Shown here in pieces: positions 1 to 9,067 of a DNA stretch of 64,000 nucleotides. Position numbers and translations under genes: made by a program. The notes under the pieces are model-generated. The model did not search any database. It was given only the letters and a program-made list of their open reading frames with translations, and had not been told where the DNA came from. The stretch covers positions 372,001-436,000 of the forward strand of contig NZ_BSTF01000004.1 in assembly GCF_030269365.1 (NCBI RefSeq), written 5' to 3'. The stretch comes from Lentzea sp. NBRC 102530 (GTDB lineage: Bacteria; Actinomycetota; Actinomycetes; Mycobacteriales; Pseudonocardiaceae). Every line of letters begins with the position of its first letter. Position 1 is the first letter of the stretch.

Positions 1-549
1 CGCGGCGACCACGCCGCCCTGCAGCACCTCGTAACCGGTGACGCCGACGTCGTCCGTGGACGCGGTCCACGCGAGCGACACCGAACCCGGCGTCACGCCG
101 GTCGACCGCAGTCCGGAAGGGACGGTCGGGGCCTGCGTGTCGGCCGGCGGGTTGCCCCCGCCGCCGCACGGCGCGCCGTTGACCGTGCAGTTCGCCGGGA
201 GGCTGCCGCCCGCCGCGTTGAACCCGAACTTGGCGCTGGCGCCCGGTTTGATGCTGCCGTTGAAGCTCGCGTTGGTGAACTTGTGGTGCTGGCCCGTCGA
301 GGTCCTGACCGAGCTCCAGGAGCTGGAGATCGTGGTGCCGGACGGGAGGTCGAACTCCAGCGTCCAGCCCGTGCCGGCGGTGTCACCGGTGTTGGTGATC
401 GTGACGTCCGCGCCATAACCGCTGTTCCACACCGAGGTCTGCGTGATCGTCGCCGTCAGCACGGCCGCGGCCTGTGCCGGTGCGGCGCTGAGCAGAGCCG
501 CCGCCGTCGCGGCGATCGCGCCCAGCGTGAGTGCCCTCGTGCCGCGCAT
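1..549 (-). CDS. Secreted CBM2 / fibronectin-III protein (3' end outside window)
   Basis: Start of a secreted carbohydrate-binding protein; 183 codons are visible and the rest lies beyond base 1. Reading down from the ATG at 549: a signal peptide (residues 1-27, ending AQA), a family 2 carbohydrate-binding module (about 28-128, opening [16 protein letters not shown] and closing [11 protein letters not shown]), a Pro-rich hinge, and the start of a fibronectin type III repeat ([18 protein letters not shown]). CBM2 modules bind crystalline cellulose or chitin, so a catalytic domain probably follows, but it cannot be seen. The ATG overlaps the stop of the upstream gene as TGATG, so translation is probably coupled. 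The CBM2 is a close relative of the one that ends that upstream gene. Confidence 0.85.
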   Translation of the reverse strand, partial: MRGTRALTLGAIAATAAALLSAAPAQAAAVLTATITQTSVWNSGYGADVTITNTGDTAGTGWTLEFDLPSGTTISSSWSSVRTSTGQHHKFTNASFNGSIKPGASAKFGFNAAGGSLPANCTVNGAPCGGGGNPPADTQAPTVPSGLRSTGVTPGSVSLAWTASTDDVGVTGYEVLQGGVVAA

Positions 550-2843
550 CAGTTGCCTCCGCAGGAGTTGCCGTTGACGGTGCAGCCGGTCGGGAGACCG
601 GAGCCTGCCGCGTTGAACCCGAACTTGGCGCTGGCGCCCGGTTTGATGGTGCCGTTGAAGCTCGCGTTCGTGAACTTGTAGTGCTGGCCCGAGTTCGTCC
701 GGACCGAGCTCCACGAGCTGCTGACCTTCGTGCCCTGCGGCAGGTCGAACTCGACCGTCCAGCCGTTCGTCGCGGTGGCGCAGGCGTTGGTCAGCGTGAC
801 GTCGGCGCCGTAGCCGCCGTTCCACACCGACGTCTGGATGACCTTCGCGGTGAGGCACGACCCTGTCGGCGGGGTGGTCGTAGTGGTCGTAGTTGTGGTG
901 GTCGTCGTCGTGCTGGTGGTCGTGGACGTGGTGGTGCTGGTCGGCGGGGTGCCGCCGACCGAGTTCAGGAACAGCGACGCCCGCGAGTCGGTCCTGGTGG
1001 CGTCGACGCCGTGGCCGCCGGTGAAGTCCCGCTGCTCGTTGCCCGCCCAGTCGGTGATCGGCGTGCCGCCCACGTCCAGGTGCTGGTAGGCCGTGCCGTT
1101 CCAGCCGAACTGGTAGATGCGCGAACGATCGGCGTAGAAGTCGTTGAACGGGCCACCGGTCGCGGTCTGCTTGGTCATCTGGTTGTTGAAGAAGACGTTG
1201 CGCGGACCGGAGGCGCCGGACCACTTGATGGCCTTCTTGCCCGCGCCCCACCAGATCGGGAACCAGTTGGAGTTGTCGGGACCGCCGCCGCCCTCCTCAC
1301 CGCAGTTGGCCCGGCAGTTGGCCGAGCGGTGCGCGTACGGGACGCGGACGGTGTTGAGCTCGAAGAGGTTGTTGCGCTCCCAGCCGCCGTGCAGGTTCAG
1401 ATCGGAGTCGAAGTCGTTGCCGATCACGACGTTGCCCGAGGCGGACCACTGGAACGTGAAGTGGCGCAGGTTGCGGCTCGTGTTGCCGGCGTAGAGGGAG
1501 TCCCACACGCGCGAGCCGCGGAAGTAACCGTTGCCGCCCTTGCCCTTGTTCCACGCGCCGTCGAGCTCGTTGTTCACGATCTGGAGGTTCTTGGCCTCCT
1601 CGGTGACGATCGGGTGCGACCCGGTCATCTCCGCGCGGACGCCCCTGACCCACGAGTTGGCGGCCCACTTGAAGACGATGCCGTGCATCTCGGCGGCGGG
1701 CGCCATGTTGCCGTAGTTGTTGACCGCGTCAGCCTGGTTGAGGCCCGGCATCGCCTGCGTGAAGCCGAAGTCCTCGAAGCCGACGCCGACGACGGGGTCG
1801 ACCAGCGGCGCGACCTTCGAGTCGTACGGGACACCGGCGATCGGCGCGGACCCGTCCGAGACGGAGGTGACCGGGACGTCGAACTCGAGCGGCTTGTCCA
1901 GCGTCACCGTGGTGCCGGAGACGGCCGTGACGGTGAAGATCTGCTGCCGCATGTGCATGTTCAGCATCGGCCACTCGGTGCCGGTCGCCTGCTGCTGCTC
2001 GTAGAACTTGACCGAGTTGGCCGCGCGGACGTTCACGAACTCGCCGACCTTGATCTTGCTGGTGGAGGCGACGGCGATCGTGCGGTCGCCGGTCTTCGCC
2101 GCCGCGGCGACCTTCGCGCCGACCTTCCAGTGCACGTTCACCGTGCCCTCGAAGATGTCCTTGCGGTTCTCCGGCGCCGCCGCGTAGTCGCTCGCGTAGC
2201 TCGGGTCGACCCCGCGCGACTGCACCCGGAACAGGCCACGACCGGGCCACAGCCAGCCGCCCTTGCCCGCCCCCGAGGTCATGCCGTCCTCGTCCCAGTC
2301 CGACCCGTCCGGCGTGAGGGCGTCGTAGAGCGTGTTCGCGTCCGGCCGGTAGGTGATCTTCGTGGCGTCCTTGCCGGCGCCGCGCACGACCAGGTAGTCG
2401 GCGTCCACGTGCAGCTCGCGCGACACGGCCAGCTCACCGGCGGGCAGCGTGATCAGGCTGAGCTTGCTGTAGCTCGCGGACGGCGAGCAGGTCGTCCTGA
2501 TCGAGTCGATGGCCGCCTGCAGACCGGCGGAGTCGTCCACGCCGTCGTCCGGCTTGACGTTGAACTGGCTCGCGAGCTCCGCGGCGGTGATCTGACAGGC
2601 CGCGCTGGGGTTGATCTCGTTGGCGCCGGGCAGGTTCTGGCCACCGCGGTAGCCGGCCCTGCTCCAGTCGTGGAGCCCGCTGACCGCGGCCCGGCGGTTG
2701 CCCGCCGACGTGTCGAGGTTCGTCAGCGCGCCCGCACCGGGCGCCGCACCGGCCGCGTTGACCAGCACGACGATGCCCGCCGCGGCGAGTGTGCCCACGA
2801 CACCGAGCACGGCTGCTCGTCGTAAGCCTGGATTTCGGGACAC
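549..2843 (-). CDS. Secreted parallel beta-helix polysaccharide-active enzyme with C-terminal CBM2
   Basis: A 764-residue exported protein. Residues 1 to about 35 are a signal sequence (RRAAV then a long Ala/Val/Leu core). The next 630 residues read like a right-handed beta-helix of the pectate-lyase/GH28 type: repeated short strands with Asn and Gly turns such as [14 protein letters not shown] and [15 protein letters not shown] linker of almost pure Thr (about residues 645-665) joins it to a CBM2 module. Substrate cannot be read from the sequence; a plant-cell-wall polysaccharide is likely because of the CBM2. The GTG at 2843 was chosen because GGAGG lies five bases upstream; a TTG four codons earlier is also open but would overlap that site. 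Stop overlaps the next gene's start. Confidence 0.8.
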   Translation of the reverse strand: MSRNPGLRRAAVLGVVGTLAAAGIVVLVNAAGAAPGAGALTNLDTSAGNRRAAVSGLHDWSRAGYRGGQNLPGANEINPSAACQITAAELASQFNVKPDDGVDDSAGLQAAIDSIRTTCSPSASYSKLSLITLPAGELAVSRELHVDADYLVVRGAGKDATKITYRPDANTLYDALTPDGSDWDEDGMTSGAGKGGWLWPGRGLFRVQSRGVDPSYASDYAAAPENRKDIFEGTVNVHWKVGAKVAAAAKTGDRTIAVASTSKIKVGEFVNVRAANSVKFYEQQQATGTEWPMLNMHMRQQIFTVTAVSGTTVTLDKPLEFDVPVTSVSDGSAPIAGVPYDSKVAPLVDPVVGVGFEDFGFTQAMPGLNQADAVNNYGNMAPAAEMHGIVFKWAANSWVRGVRAEMTGSHPIVTEEAKNLQIVNNELDGAWNKGKGGNGYFRGSRVWDSLYAGNTSRNLRHFTFQWSASGNVVIGNDFDSDLNLHGGWERNNLFELNTVRVPYAHRSANCRANCGEEGGGGPDNSNWFPIWWGAGKKAIKWSGASGPRNVFFNNQMTKQTATGGPFNDFYADRSRIYQFGWNGTAYQHLDVGGTPITDWAGNEQRDFTGGHGVDATRTDSRASLFLNSVGGTPPTSTTTSTTTSTTTTTTTTTTTTTPPTGSCLTAKVIQTSVWNGGYGADVTLTNACATATNGWTVEFDLPQGTKVSSSWSSVRTNSGQHYKFTNASFNGTIKPGASAKFGFNAAGSGLPTGCTVNGNSCGGN

Positions 2844-3003
2844 GCGTGCCTCCAAGAACTGGTCGACGACGGATGCGTGTGTGGCGGCTCACACTGAGGG
2901 GTGGAATTGTCAATAATGAACAGAGTGCCGGTCAATACCTGTGTCCAAATTCGTGAAAAACGTTCGAGCATGTGAAAAGTCAGATATGTGAATTAGGGAA
3001 TTC

Positions 3004-3016
3004 GAAACGTTTGCAG
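3004..3016. promoter_or_regulatory. Possible LacI-type half-palindrome GAAACGTTTGCAG
   Basis: The AT-richer region 2844-3056 upstream of the beta-helix enzyme contains GAAACGTTTGCAG, with AAACGTTT as a perfect 8-bp palindrome. The same 13 bases occur at 37391-37403 in another intergenic region. Its distance from the start codon (about 160 bp) makes a direct operator role uncertain. Confidence 0.25.
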
Positions 3017-3056
3017 AACCCCATTGGGACCGGGAATTCCGTACCGGAAAATGCGA

Positions 3057-3090
3057 AGAAGCAGGTCGAGGCGGTGCTCGACCTGCTTCT
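3057..3090 (-). terminator. Hairpin terminator after the oxidoreductase gene
   Basis: Perfect 14-bp stem (AGAAGCAGGTCGAG / CTCGACCTGCTTCT, loop GCGGTG) 21 bases beyond the stop at 3111. There is no T-run, as is common in high-GC actinobacteria. The arms are nearly the same as those of the hairpin at 4984-5023. Confidence 0.7.
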
Positions 3091-3110
3091 CGGGGATGAT
3101 GCTTTCGGGG

Positions 3111-3890
3111 TCAGCGCTCCGCGACCACGATCACCGGCTTGCCTTCCCCGCGTTTCGCGGTGAACGCGGTGACCGCTTCCTCCAGCGGATAACGCTCGCC
3201 GACGAGCACCCGCACCAGCGCGGCGGAGCGTTCGAGGACCTCGCCGCCGAACACGTCCAGCACCGCGTCGACCTCGCCGACGTCCTCCAGCCGTTCGGTG
3301 CCGAGGTCGACGAAGGCGTTGGCGCCCAAGCTCAACGCCACGTCGCGGTGGTGCGCCCGGCCCGTGCCGACGACGTGCGCGCCGGCCCTGCGCGCGAGTT
3401 TCACGGCGATCGACCCCACCGCGCCCGCCGCGCCGTGGACCAGCACGGTCTGTCCACTCCGGATCCGGGCGTGGTCGAACAACGCCTGCCAGGCGGTCAG
3501 GCCGGAGATCGGTAGCGCCGCGCCGACGGTGTGGTCGACGTCCGCGGGCAGCGGTGCGAGGTTGCGGGCCTCGACGGCGGTGAACTCGGCGAGCGAGCCG
3601 TCGCGGGTCCAGCCGGCCAGCCCGAACACCCGTTGCCCGACGGTGAGACCGGTGGTGCCGTAGCCGAGTTCCGTCACGACGCCGGACAGCTCGTGGTCGG
3701 GCACGCTGGGCGTGCGGTCGCGGCCCGCCCGGTCGGTCCAGGTGCCCGGCCACTCCAGCTCGCCGGGGGTGAACCCGGCCGCGTGCACGCGCACGACGAC
3801 GTCGTTCTCGGCGGCGTGCGGGTGGGGGCGGTCGGTCAGGGTGAGCCCGGCGGGACCGGCACCCTTGTCCTGAACGGTGATGGCCTTCAT
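3111..3890 (-). CDS. Zinc-free quinone-oxidoreductase-like MDR protein, internally shortened
   Basis: A 259-residue member of the medium-chain dehydrogenase/reductase superfamily, zinc-independent NADPH:quinone reductase branch. The GroES-like N-terminal half is complete (residues 1-130), followed by the dinucleotide-binding motif VLVHGAAGAVGSIAVKLA (about 149-166). No zinc-ligand cysteines are seen. Family members usually have roughly 300-330 residues; here the text runs directly from VLDVFGGEVLERSAALV (about 210-226) to VLVGERYPLEEAVTAF, so about 50 residues that normally carry a Rossmann strand and part of the dimer surface are missing without a frameshift. The start ATG at 3890 replaces a longer open frame that runs upstream without coding character. 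Activity is doubtful. Confidence 0.8.
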   Translation of the reverse strand: MKAITVQDKGAGPAGLTLTDRPHPHAAENDVVVRVHAAGFTPGELEWPGTWTDRAGRDRTPSVPDHELSGVVTELGYGTTGLTVGQRVFGLAGWTRDGSLAEFTAVEARNLAPLPADVDHTVGAALPISGLTAWQALFDHARIRSGQTVLVHGAAGAVGSIAVKLARRAGAHVVGTGRAHHRDVALSLGANAFVDLGTERLEDVGEVDAVLDVFGGEVLERSAALVRVLVGERYPLEEAVTAFTAKRGEGKPVIVVAER

Positions 3891-4131
3891 GGCGTCGTCC
3901 TCGGTCGTGGTGAACGGCAGCGGGTGCCGGCGAGACTCCGAAACCAACCCCGTTCCGGTCCCGGATCTGGGACCACTCGGGGCCGGGGAACGGGAACCAG
4001 TCCGGCGCGCCGCAGGGCGCTGGCGTGTTGGTGCCATGCCGCTTTCCGTCAGCGCGAAGCCTCGATCTCGCCGCCGTGCGCTGCCATTGCGCGCCCCGTG
4101 CGCGAGCCGGCTCATACCCGCGTGGTTCCCG

Positions 4132-4905
4132 TCAGAAGCCGGGGAACACGCGACGCAGGTCGTCGAGCGTGACAGCGCCCTCGACGGTGACGCCGTTGTC
4201 ATAAGGCGCCTTCAGCCGGCCGCTGAGCAGCCGGACGAACGCTTCCTGCGGCCCGGCGAACGTCGCGGACGGCGACTCGAGGTGGTCCACCACGGTGACC
4301 GAGTCGTCGATCACCAGACCGCCACCGGGAATCCCGACGGACACGGGGGCAGCGATCTCGCCCGGCTTCGCGAGGAAGCCCAGCAGGAAGCCCAAGGGCC
4401 CGGTCAGGAGGTCGACGAGCACCGCGGCCGAGTCGGCGTGCACGCCGGCCTGCGCGTCGAACGCCACGCGCACGTCCCACGAGTGGTTGGCCACCTCGTT
4501 GAGCCGCATGCCCACGGCGGTCAGCAGCGGGACCGGCTCCGGCAGGAACCCGAGGTCGACGGTCAGCGACGAGCGCTGCTCGGGCGTGAGCGCCTCGACC
4601 ACGTCGAGCCAGCGGCCGTTGTGCTCCAGGAAGCCCTCGGCCTGCGCCCGCGGCGCGGAGGCGTCCCAGCGGGCCCAGATCGTCTGGTTGTCCTCGGCCG
4701 CCACGTCCTCACCGGCGGCCCGGGCGATCGGCGCGAGGCCGATCTCCGCGCCACTGCCGAGGTGCGACAGAGCTTGGGCGACGGTCCACTCCGAGGCACC
4801 GCTGGCGAGCGCCAGCTGCTCGTCGGTGAGGGTGCGGACGAGATCGGCGAGCACGTCGTGCTCGGCACGCAGGGCGGCGATCGTGCGGTCGACGAGTTGA
4901 CTCAT
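4132..4905 (-). CDS. Maleylpyruvate isomerase / DinB-like mycothiol-dependent family protein
   Basis: A 257-residue cytosolic protein of the mycothiol-dependent maleylpyruvate isomerase family. The N-terminal half is the DinB-like four-helix bundle: AEHDVLADLVRTLTDEQLAL, then the WTVAQALSHLGSG helix that carries the first metal-ligand His, and a later NEVANHSWDVRVAFDA segment with the second His and the Trp-Asp pair typical of the fold. The C-terminal half (DDSVTVVDHLES through TLDDLRRVFPGF) is the small sterol-carrier-like domain of this family. The precise substrate is not evident; many paralogs in one actinobacterial genome are of unknown function. ATG 4905 follows GGGGGCAGG closely. Confidence 0.75.
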   Translation of the reverse strand: MSQLVDRTIAALRAEHDVLADLVRTLTDEQLALASGASEWTVAQALSHLGSGAEIGLAPIARAAGEDVAAEDNQTIWARWDASAPRAQAEGFLEHNGRWLDVVEALTPEQRSSLTVDLGFLPEPVPLLTAVGMRLNEVANHSWDVRVAFDAQAGVHADSAAVLVDLLTGPLGFLLGFLAKPGEIAAPVSVGIPGGGLVIDDSVTVVDHLESPSATFAGPQEAFVRLLSGRLKAPYDNGVTVEGAVTLDDLRRVFPGF

Positions 4906-4983
4906 ACCTGCCCCCAACTCCCCGGCCCGCGGATGTGTTCCTTTGATCCGGAACGGGGAGAATTCGGATGAGCACCCGAAAAG

Positions 4984-5023
4984 CAGAGAAGCAGGTAGAG
5001 ACGAATCTCTACCTGCTTCTCTG
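4984..5023 (-). terminator. tRNA-Lys terminator hairpin
   Basis: Perfect 17-bp stem (4984-5000 with 5007-5023, loop ACGAAT) starting three bases after the tRNA-Lys 3' end. Its core AGAAGCAGGT is also in the hairpin at 3057-3090. Confidence 0.8.
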
Positions 5024-5026
5024 GAG

Positions 5027-5100
5027 TACGCCGCCAGGGACTCGAACCCCGGACCCGCTGATTAAGAGTCAGCTGCTCTAACCAACTGAGCTAGCGGCGC
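5027..5100 (-). tRNA. tRNA-Lys (anticodon CTT)
   Basis: Cloverleaf read on the minus strand: acceptor GCGCCGC pairs with GCGGCGT (one G-T pair), D arm TAGCTCAGTTGGTTAGAGC, anticodon arm CTGACTCTTAATCAG with CTT in the loop, and T arm with GGTTCGAGTCC. CCA is not encoded. Confidence 0.95.
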
Positions 5101-5333
5101 TTGTTTGTGTGCCGGAGCCTTGCTCGTTCCGACGTGAAGAACGTTAGCACAGCGCCTCTGCGCGCTCCCAATCGGCTGGTCAGCGCACGTTTGGCGGGTG
5201 CATCGGCCACGTAACGATCCGGCCACTCCCGCAACTTCGGCCCACCCCGTGTCGTCACCTAGTCGGGGGACGCCAAAACGACTACGTGCAGGCAGTCTCG
5301 GGAGCGGGCGACAAGCAGATCGGAAGTACATCG

Positions 5334-6524
5334 ATGGGGATGTGGAGCAGGCGCGGTCGTGGGGTCGTCGCGGCGGGAATCGCTGTGATGCTGATCGCAG
5401 GCTGTTCGGGCGGCGGTGACGCGGCCAGTGGGGGCACCGGTGGCGAGTCGAGCACTGCTCCTCCGCCGCCGAAACCCGTCACGCTGACGCTGGGGCTGGC
5501 CAACGGCTCCGCCGACGTGGCGCCCGGCCTGCCCGTCATCGCCACGGCGGCGGACGGGAAGCTGACCGACGTCAAGCTGACCAACGCCGACGGCAAGGTC
5601 GTCGAGGGCAAGATGAACCCCGAGTCGACGCAGTGGAACAACACCGAGCCGCTCGGCTACTCGAAGGCCTACAAGCTCGTCGCCACGGCCACCGGTGAGG
5701 ACGGCAAGTCCGAGACCAAGGAGACGAGCTTCACGACGGTGAAGCCGCGCACGCTCACCTACGTCTCGACCAACCCGCAGGACGGCACCACGATCGGTGT
5801 CGGGCAGCCGCTCGCCTTCTACTTCGACGAGCCGGTGGCCGACAAGGTCGCGGCCGAGAAGATGCTGGAGATCACCACCGAGCCCAAGGTCGAGGGCGCC
5901 TTCTACTGGTTCAACAAGAAGGAGGTGCACTGGCGTCCGCAGGCGTTCTGGAAGTCAGGCACCAAGATCACGATGAACATCAAGGTCTACGGCAAGCACA
6001 TCGGTGACGGCATCTACGGCCAGGAAGACCGCACGATCACCACGACGGTCGGCGACGAGGTCATCTACGAGGCCGACGGCGCCGCGCACACGGTCAACGT
6101 CAAGGTCAACGGCCAGGTCGTGAAGACCATGCCGACCTCCATGGGCAAGCCGGCCGACGCCACCCCCGTCGGCACGTACGTGCTGATGGAGAAGCACGAC
6201 CACATGATCATGGACTCGACCACGTACGGCCTGGCGCTGGAGAACGGCGGCTACAAGACGCCGGTCGACTGGGCCTACCGCATGTCCAACAGCGGCATCT
6301 TCTTCCACAGCGCGCCGTGGTCCATCGGCGACCAGGGCAAGCGCAACGTGAGCCACGGCTGCCTCAACCTGTCGCCCGAGAACGCCAAGTGGGTGTTCGA
6401 CAACAGCAAGCAGGGCGACGTCGTGACCGTCGTCAACTCCGGTGGCCCTGCCCTGGAGTCGTGGGACGGCTTCGGCGACTGGCAGGTCCCGTGGGAGACC
6501 TGGGTCCAGGGCAACCGCGGGTAG
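5334..6524 (+). CDS. L,D-transpeptidase lipoprotein (YkuD domain)
   Basis: A 396-residue cell-wall cross-linking enzyme that makes 3-3 peptide bridges in peptidoglycan. An N-terminal signal ends in the lipobox LIAGC (Cys24), so it should be anchored to the outer face of the membrane. Two Ig-like domains follow (about 45-255), then the YkuD catalytic domain with GIFFHSAPW and the active-site block NVSHGCLNLS (His341, Cys343). The layout matches mycobacterial LdtMt2-type enzymes. ATG 5334 has GGAAG seven bases upstream; an ATG two codons later is an alternative and a longer frame begins at 5286. The gene ends directly against the convergent ABC-F gene, with no bases between the two stop codons. 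Confidence 0.93.
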   Translation: MGMWSRRGRGVVAAGIAVMLIAGCSGGGDAASGGTGGESSTAPPPPKPVTLTLGLANGSADVAPGLPVIATAADGKLTDVKLTNADGKVVEGKMNPESTQWNNTEPLGYSKAYKLVATATGEDGKSETKETSFTTVKPRTLTYVSTNPQDGTTIGVGQPLAFYFDEPVADKVAAEKMLEITTEPKVEGAFYWFNKKEVHWRPQAFWKSGTKITMNIKVYGKHIGDGIYGQEDRTITTTVGDEVIYEADGAAHTVNVKVNGQVVKTMPTSMGKPADATPVGTYVLMEKHDHMIMDSTTYGLALENGGYKTPVDWAYRMSNSGIFFHSAPWSIGDQGKRNVSHGCLNLSPENAKWVFDNSKQGDVVTVVNSGGPALESWDGFGDWQVPWETWVQGNRG

Positions 6525-8150
6525 CTAGGACACCGTCACCTGGCCGCGTTCGACGGTCAGGTGACGGTTCACCTGCACGGCCTCCAGCATCCGTCGGTCG
6601 TGCGTGACCAGCAGCAACGTGCCGGGGTAGTTCTCCAGGGCGGACTCGAGCTGCTCGATCGCCGGCAGGTCGAGGTGGTTGGTCGGCTCGTCCAGCACCA
6701 GCAGGTTCACCCCGCGGCCCTGCAGCAACGCGAGCGCCGCCCGCGTCCGCTCACCCGGCGACAACGAAGCCGCGGGACGCATCACGTGGGCGGCCTTCAG
6801 CCCGAACTTCGCGAGCAACGTCCGCACGTCGGCCGGGTTCATCTCCGGCACCGCTTCCTCGAACGCGTCCACCAGCGGCAGGTCGCCGAGGAACAGCCCA
6901 CGCGCCTGGTCGACCTCACCGACCACGACGCCGGAGCCCAGCGTCGCGTAGCCCGAGGACAGCTCCACCCGGCCCAGCAACGCCCCGAGCAGCGTCGACT
7001 TGCCCGCGCCGTTCGCGCCGGTGATCGCCACCCGGTCCGCCCAGTCGATCTGCAGGTCCACCGGGCCCAGCGTGAACGAACCGCGCGAGACGACGGCCGC
7101 CCGCAGCGACGCCACCACGGCGCCGGAACGGGGAGCGGACGCGATCTCCATCCGCAGCTCCCACTCCTTGCGGGGCTCCTCGACGACGTCGAGGCGTTCG
7201 ATCATGCGGTCGGTCTGGCGGGCCTTCGAGGCCTGCTTCTCCGTGGCGTCCGCACGGAACTTGCGGGCGTTCTTGTCGTTGTCGCCAGCCTTGCGCCTGG
7301 CGTTCTTCACGCCCTTCTCCATCCACGAGCGCTGCATGCGCGCGCGGGCCTCCAACGACGACTTGGTGTCGGCGTACTCCTCGTAGTCGTCACGTGCGTG
7401 CTGACGCGCACGCGCGCGCTCTTCGAGGTATGACTCGTAGCCGCCGCCGTAGAGGTGCACGGCGTTCTGGTGCAGGTCGAGTTCCAGGACGCTGGTGACC
7501 GTGCGGGCCAGGAACTCGCGGTCGTGCGACACCAGCACGGTGCCGGCGCGCAGGCCCGTCACGAACTTCTCCAGCCGCTCCAGGCCGTCGAGGTCGAGGT
7601 CGTTGGTGGGCTCGTCGAGCAGGTAGATGTCGTAGCGGCTGAGCAGCAACGACGCCATGCCCGCGCGGGCGGCCTGGCCGCCGGAGAGCGACGTCATCAG
7701 CGCGTCCAGGCCGACGGTGAGCCCGAGGTCGGCGACGACTTCCAGCGACCGCTCCTCCAGGTCCGCGCCGCCCAGCGCGAGCCACTGGTCCAACGCCTCG
7801 GAATAGCCCTCGTCGTTGCCCGCGGTCAACGCCTCGGTGGCCACGTCCAGCGCGCGCTGCGCGTCGGCGACGCCGGTGCGGCGGGCCAGGAAGTCGCGCA
7901 CGGTCTCGCCTTCGAGACGTTCGGGCTCCTGGGCGAGGTGACCGACGTTGGCGGCCGGCGGGTTCAGCGACACCCGGCCCGACTCGGCCGGGATCAGCCC
8001 GGCCAGGGTCTTCAGCAACGTCGACTTGCCCGCGCCGTTCACGCCGACGAGGCCGATGACGTCGCCGGGAGCGACCACCAGGTCCAGGCCGGAGAACAGG
8101 ACGCGGTCACCGTGACCGGCGGCGAGGTCCTTGGCGACAAGAGTGGTCAC
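6525..8150 (-). CDS. ABC-F family ATPase
   Basis: A 541-residue soluble protein with two ABC nucleotide-binding domains and no membrane segments. Walker A motifs are GVNGAGKST (near the start) and GANGAGKST (second half), signature motifs LSGGQAARAG and LSPGERTRAA, and Walker B LLDEPTNDLDLDG and LVLDEPTNHLDLP. Between the domains is a basic linker rich in Arg/Lys (KNARRKAGDNDKNARKF), as in ABC-F proteins that bind the ribosomal E site. Members act as translation factors or as antibiotic ribosome-protection proteins; which applies here cannot be told. GTG 8150 was chosen because GGAGCG precedes it. A small GGGGGC/GCCCCC hairpin lies in the leader at about 8177-8190. Confidence 0.9.
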   Translation of the reverse strand: MTTLVAKDLAAGHGDRVLFSGLDLVVAPGDVIGLVGVNGAGKSTLLKTLAGLIPAESGRVSLNPPAANVGHLAQEPERLEGETVRDFLARRTGVADAQRALDVATEALTAGNDEGYSEALDQWLALGGADLEERSLEVVADLGLTVGLDALMTSLSGGQAARAGMASLLLSRYDIYLLDEPTNDLDLDGLERLEKFVTGLRAGTVLVSHDREFLARTVTSVLELDLHQNAVHLYGGGYESYLEERARARQHARDDYEEYADTKSSLEARARMQRSWMEKGVKNARRKAGDNDKNARKFRADATEKQASKARQTDRMIERLDVVEEPRKEWELRMEIASAPRSGAVVASLRAAVVSRGSFTLGPVDLQIDWADRVAITGANGAGKSTLLGALLGRVELSSGYATLGSGVVVGEVDQARGLFLGDLPLVDAFEEAVPEMNPADVRTLLAKFGLKAAHVMRPAASLSPGERTRAALALLQGRGVNLLVLDEPTNHLDLPAIEQLESALENYPGTLLLVTHDRRMLEAVQVNRHLTVERGQVTVS

Positions 8151-8202
8151 AATGCGCTCCGACGGATGGGGGTCCGGGGGCTCGGCCCCCAGATACAAAA
8201 CG

Positions 8203-8245
8203 AAGCCGGACCATGTTCGCGCTTTTTGCGAACATGGTCCGGCTT
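8203..8245 (-). terminator. tRNA-His terminator hairpin
   Basis: Perfect 18-bp stem (8203-8220 with 8228-8245) with loop GCTTTTT, five bases past the 3' end of tRNA-His. It also separates the tRNA from the ABC-F gene that follows on the same strand. Confidence 0.85.
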
Positions 8246-8250
8246 GTCAG

Positions 8251-8324
8251 GGTGAGTGACGGGACTTGAACCCGCGACACCTGGGATCACAACCCAGTGC
8301 TCTACCGACTGAGCTACACCCACC
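8251..8324 (-). tRNA. tRNA-His (anticodon GTG)
   Basis: Minus-strand cloverleaf: acceptor GTGGGTG pairs with CACTCAC, with an extra 5' G opposite C73 as required for tRNA-His. D arm TAGCTCAGTCGGTAGAGC, anticodon arm CTGGGTTGTGATCCCAG, T arm GCGGGTTCAAGTCCCG. CCA is not encoded. Confidence 0.95.
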
Positions 8325-8389
8325 ATTGCCGGTCGTTGACCAGCGAGGAAAGCATAGCAACGCCATCCACCGATTAAGAAATCGGGGGT

Positions 8390-8992
8390 CTACTTGACGT
8401 CCTTCAGCAGGTCAGCGGCCACGGCCTGGGCCTGCTCGGTCGACGGCCCGGGCTGAGGCACGAACGCCGTCCGCCGGTAGTACGCGAGCTCCCGGATCGA
8501 CTCGACGATGTCCGCCAGAGCCCGGTGCGCGAGACCCTTGCCCGGCTGCGCGTAGTAGATGCGCGGGTACCAGCGCCGGCACAGCTCCTTGATCGACGAC
8601 ACGTCGACCATGCGGTAGTGCAGGTGCGCGTCCAACGCCGGCATGTCGCGGGCGATGAAGCCGCGGTCGGTGGCGATGGAGTTGCCGGCCAGGGGAGCGG
8701 TCCGGGGATCCGGCACCCACTCCTTGATGTAGGCCAGCACGGCGGCCTCGGCCTCCTCCAGCGAGACGGCCGACGCGCGCACCTCCTCGGTCAGGCCCGA
8801 CTTGGCGTGCATCTGCATGACGACCTCCGGCATCGAGGCCAGCACGTCATCGGGAGCGTGGATCACGATGTCCACACCCTCGCCGAGCACGTTGAGCTCG
8901 GCGTCCGTGACCAGTGCCGCGATCTCGATCAGAGCGTCCTTGCCCAAGTCGAGTCCGGTCATCTCGCAGTCGATCCACACCAGACGATCCAT
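8390..8992 (-). CDS. orn: Oligoribonuclease
   Basis: A 200-residue DEDDh exoribonuclease that degrades 2-5 nt RNA remnants and cyclic-di-GMP breakdown products such as pGpG. Exo I motif [11 protein letters not shown] supplies Asp8 and Glu10; the later block [15 protein letters not shown] supplies the third acid, and [18 protein letters not shown] and [18 protein letters not shown] give the conserved C-terminal part with the catalytic His and Asp. Length fits the family. The ATG at 8992 directly follows a GTG that opens the frame one codon earlier. The gene is divergent from the HerA-like gene, about 75 bp apart. Confidence 0.95.
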   Translation of the reverse strand: MDRLVWIDCEMTGLDLGKDALIEIAALVTDAELNVLGEGVDIVIHAPDDVLASMPEVVMQMHAKSGLTEEVRASAVSLEEAEAAVLAYIKEWVPDPRTAPLAGNSIATDRGFIARDMPALDAHLHYRMVDVSSIKELCRRWYPRIYYAQPGKGLAHRALADIVESIRELAYYRRTAFVPQPGPSTEQAQAVAADLLKDVK

Positions 8993-9067
8993 CACGCCCG
9001 AAACATTACTGCGCCAGGGCTCAACTTCGAGTGGCGGCGTGCGGCAACCTGGTTACGCTCCTCGTGC

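Noticed and set aside
890..950. GTGGTC-rich run as a possible CRISPR or minisatellite array
   Set aside because: It encodes the Thr-rich linker of the CBM2 enzyme; there are no spacers or regular repeat unit.
531..2825. Long plus-strand open frame of 764 codons
   Set aside because: It is the complement of the beta-helix/CBM2 gene and reads as Arg/Val/Gly-rich nonsense without motifs; the minus strand has signal peptide, linker and CBM2.
3940..4000. CCCGTTCC ... GGAACGGG inverted repeat as terminator of the isomerase-like gene
   Set aside because: Arms are only 8 bp, about 130-190 bp past the stop, with imperfect inner pairing; not convincing.
8400..8995. Upstream part of the HerA-like open frame (from 8525) as coding
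   Set aside because: It is antisense to orn; orn has all DEDDh motifs.
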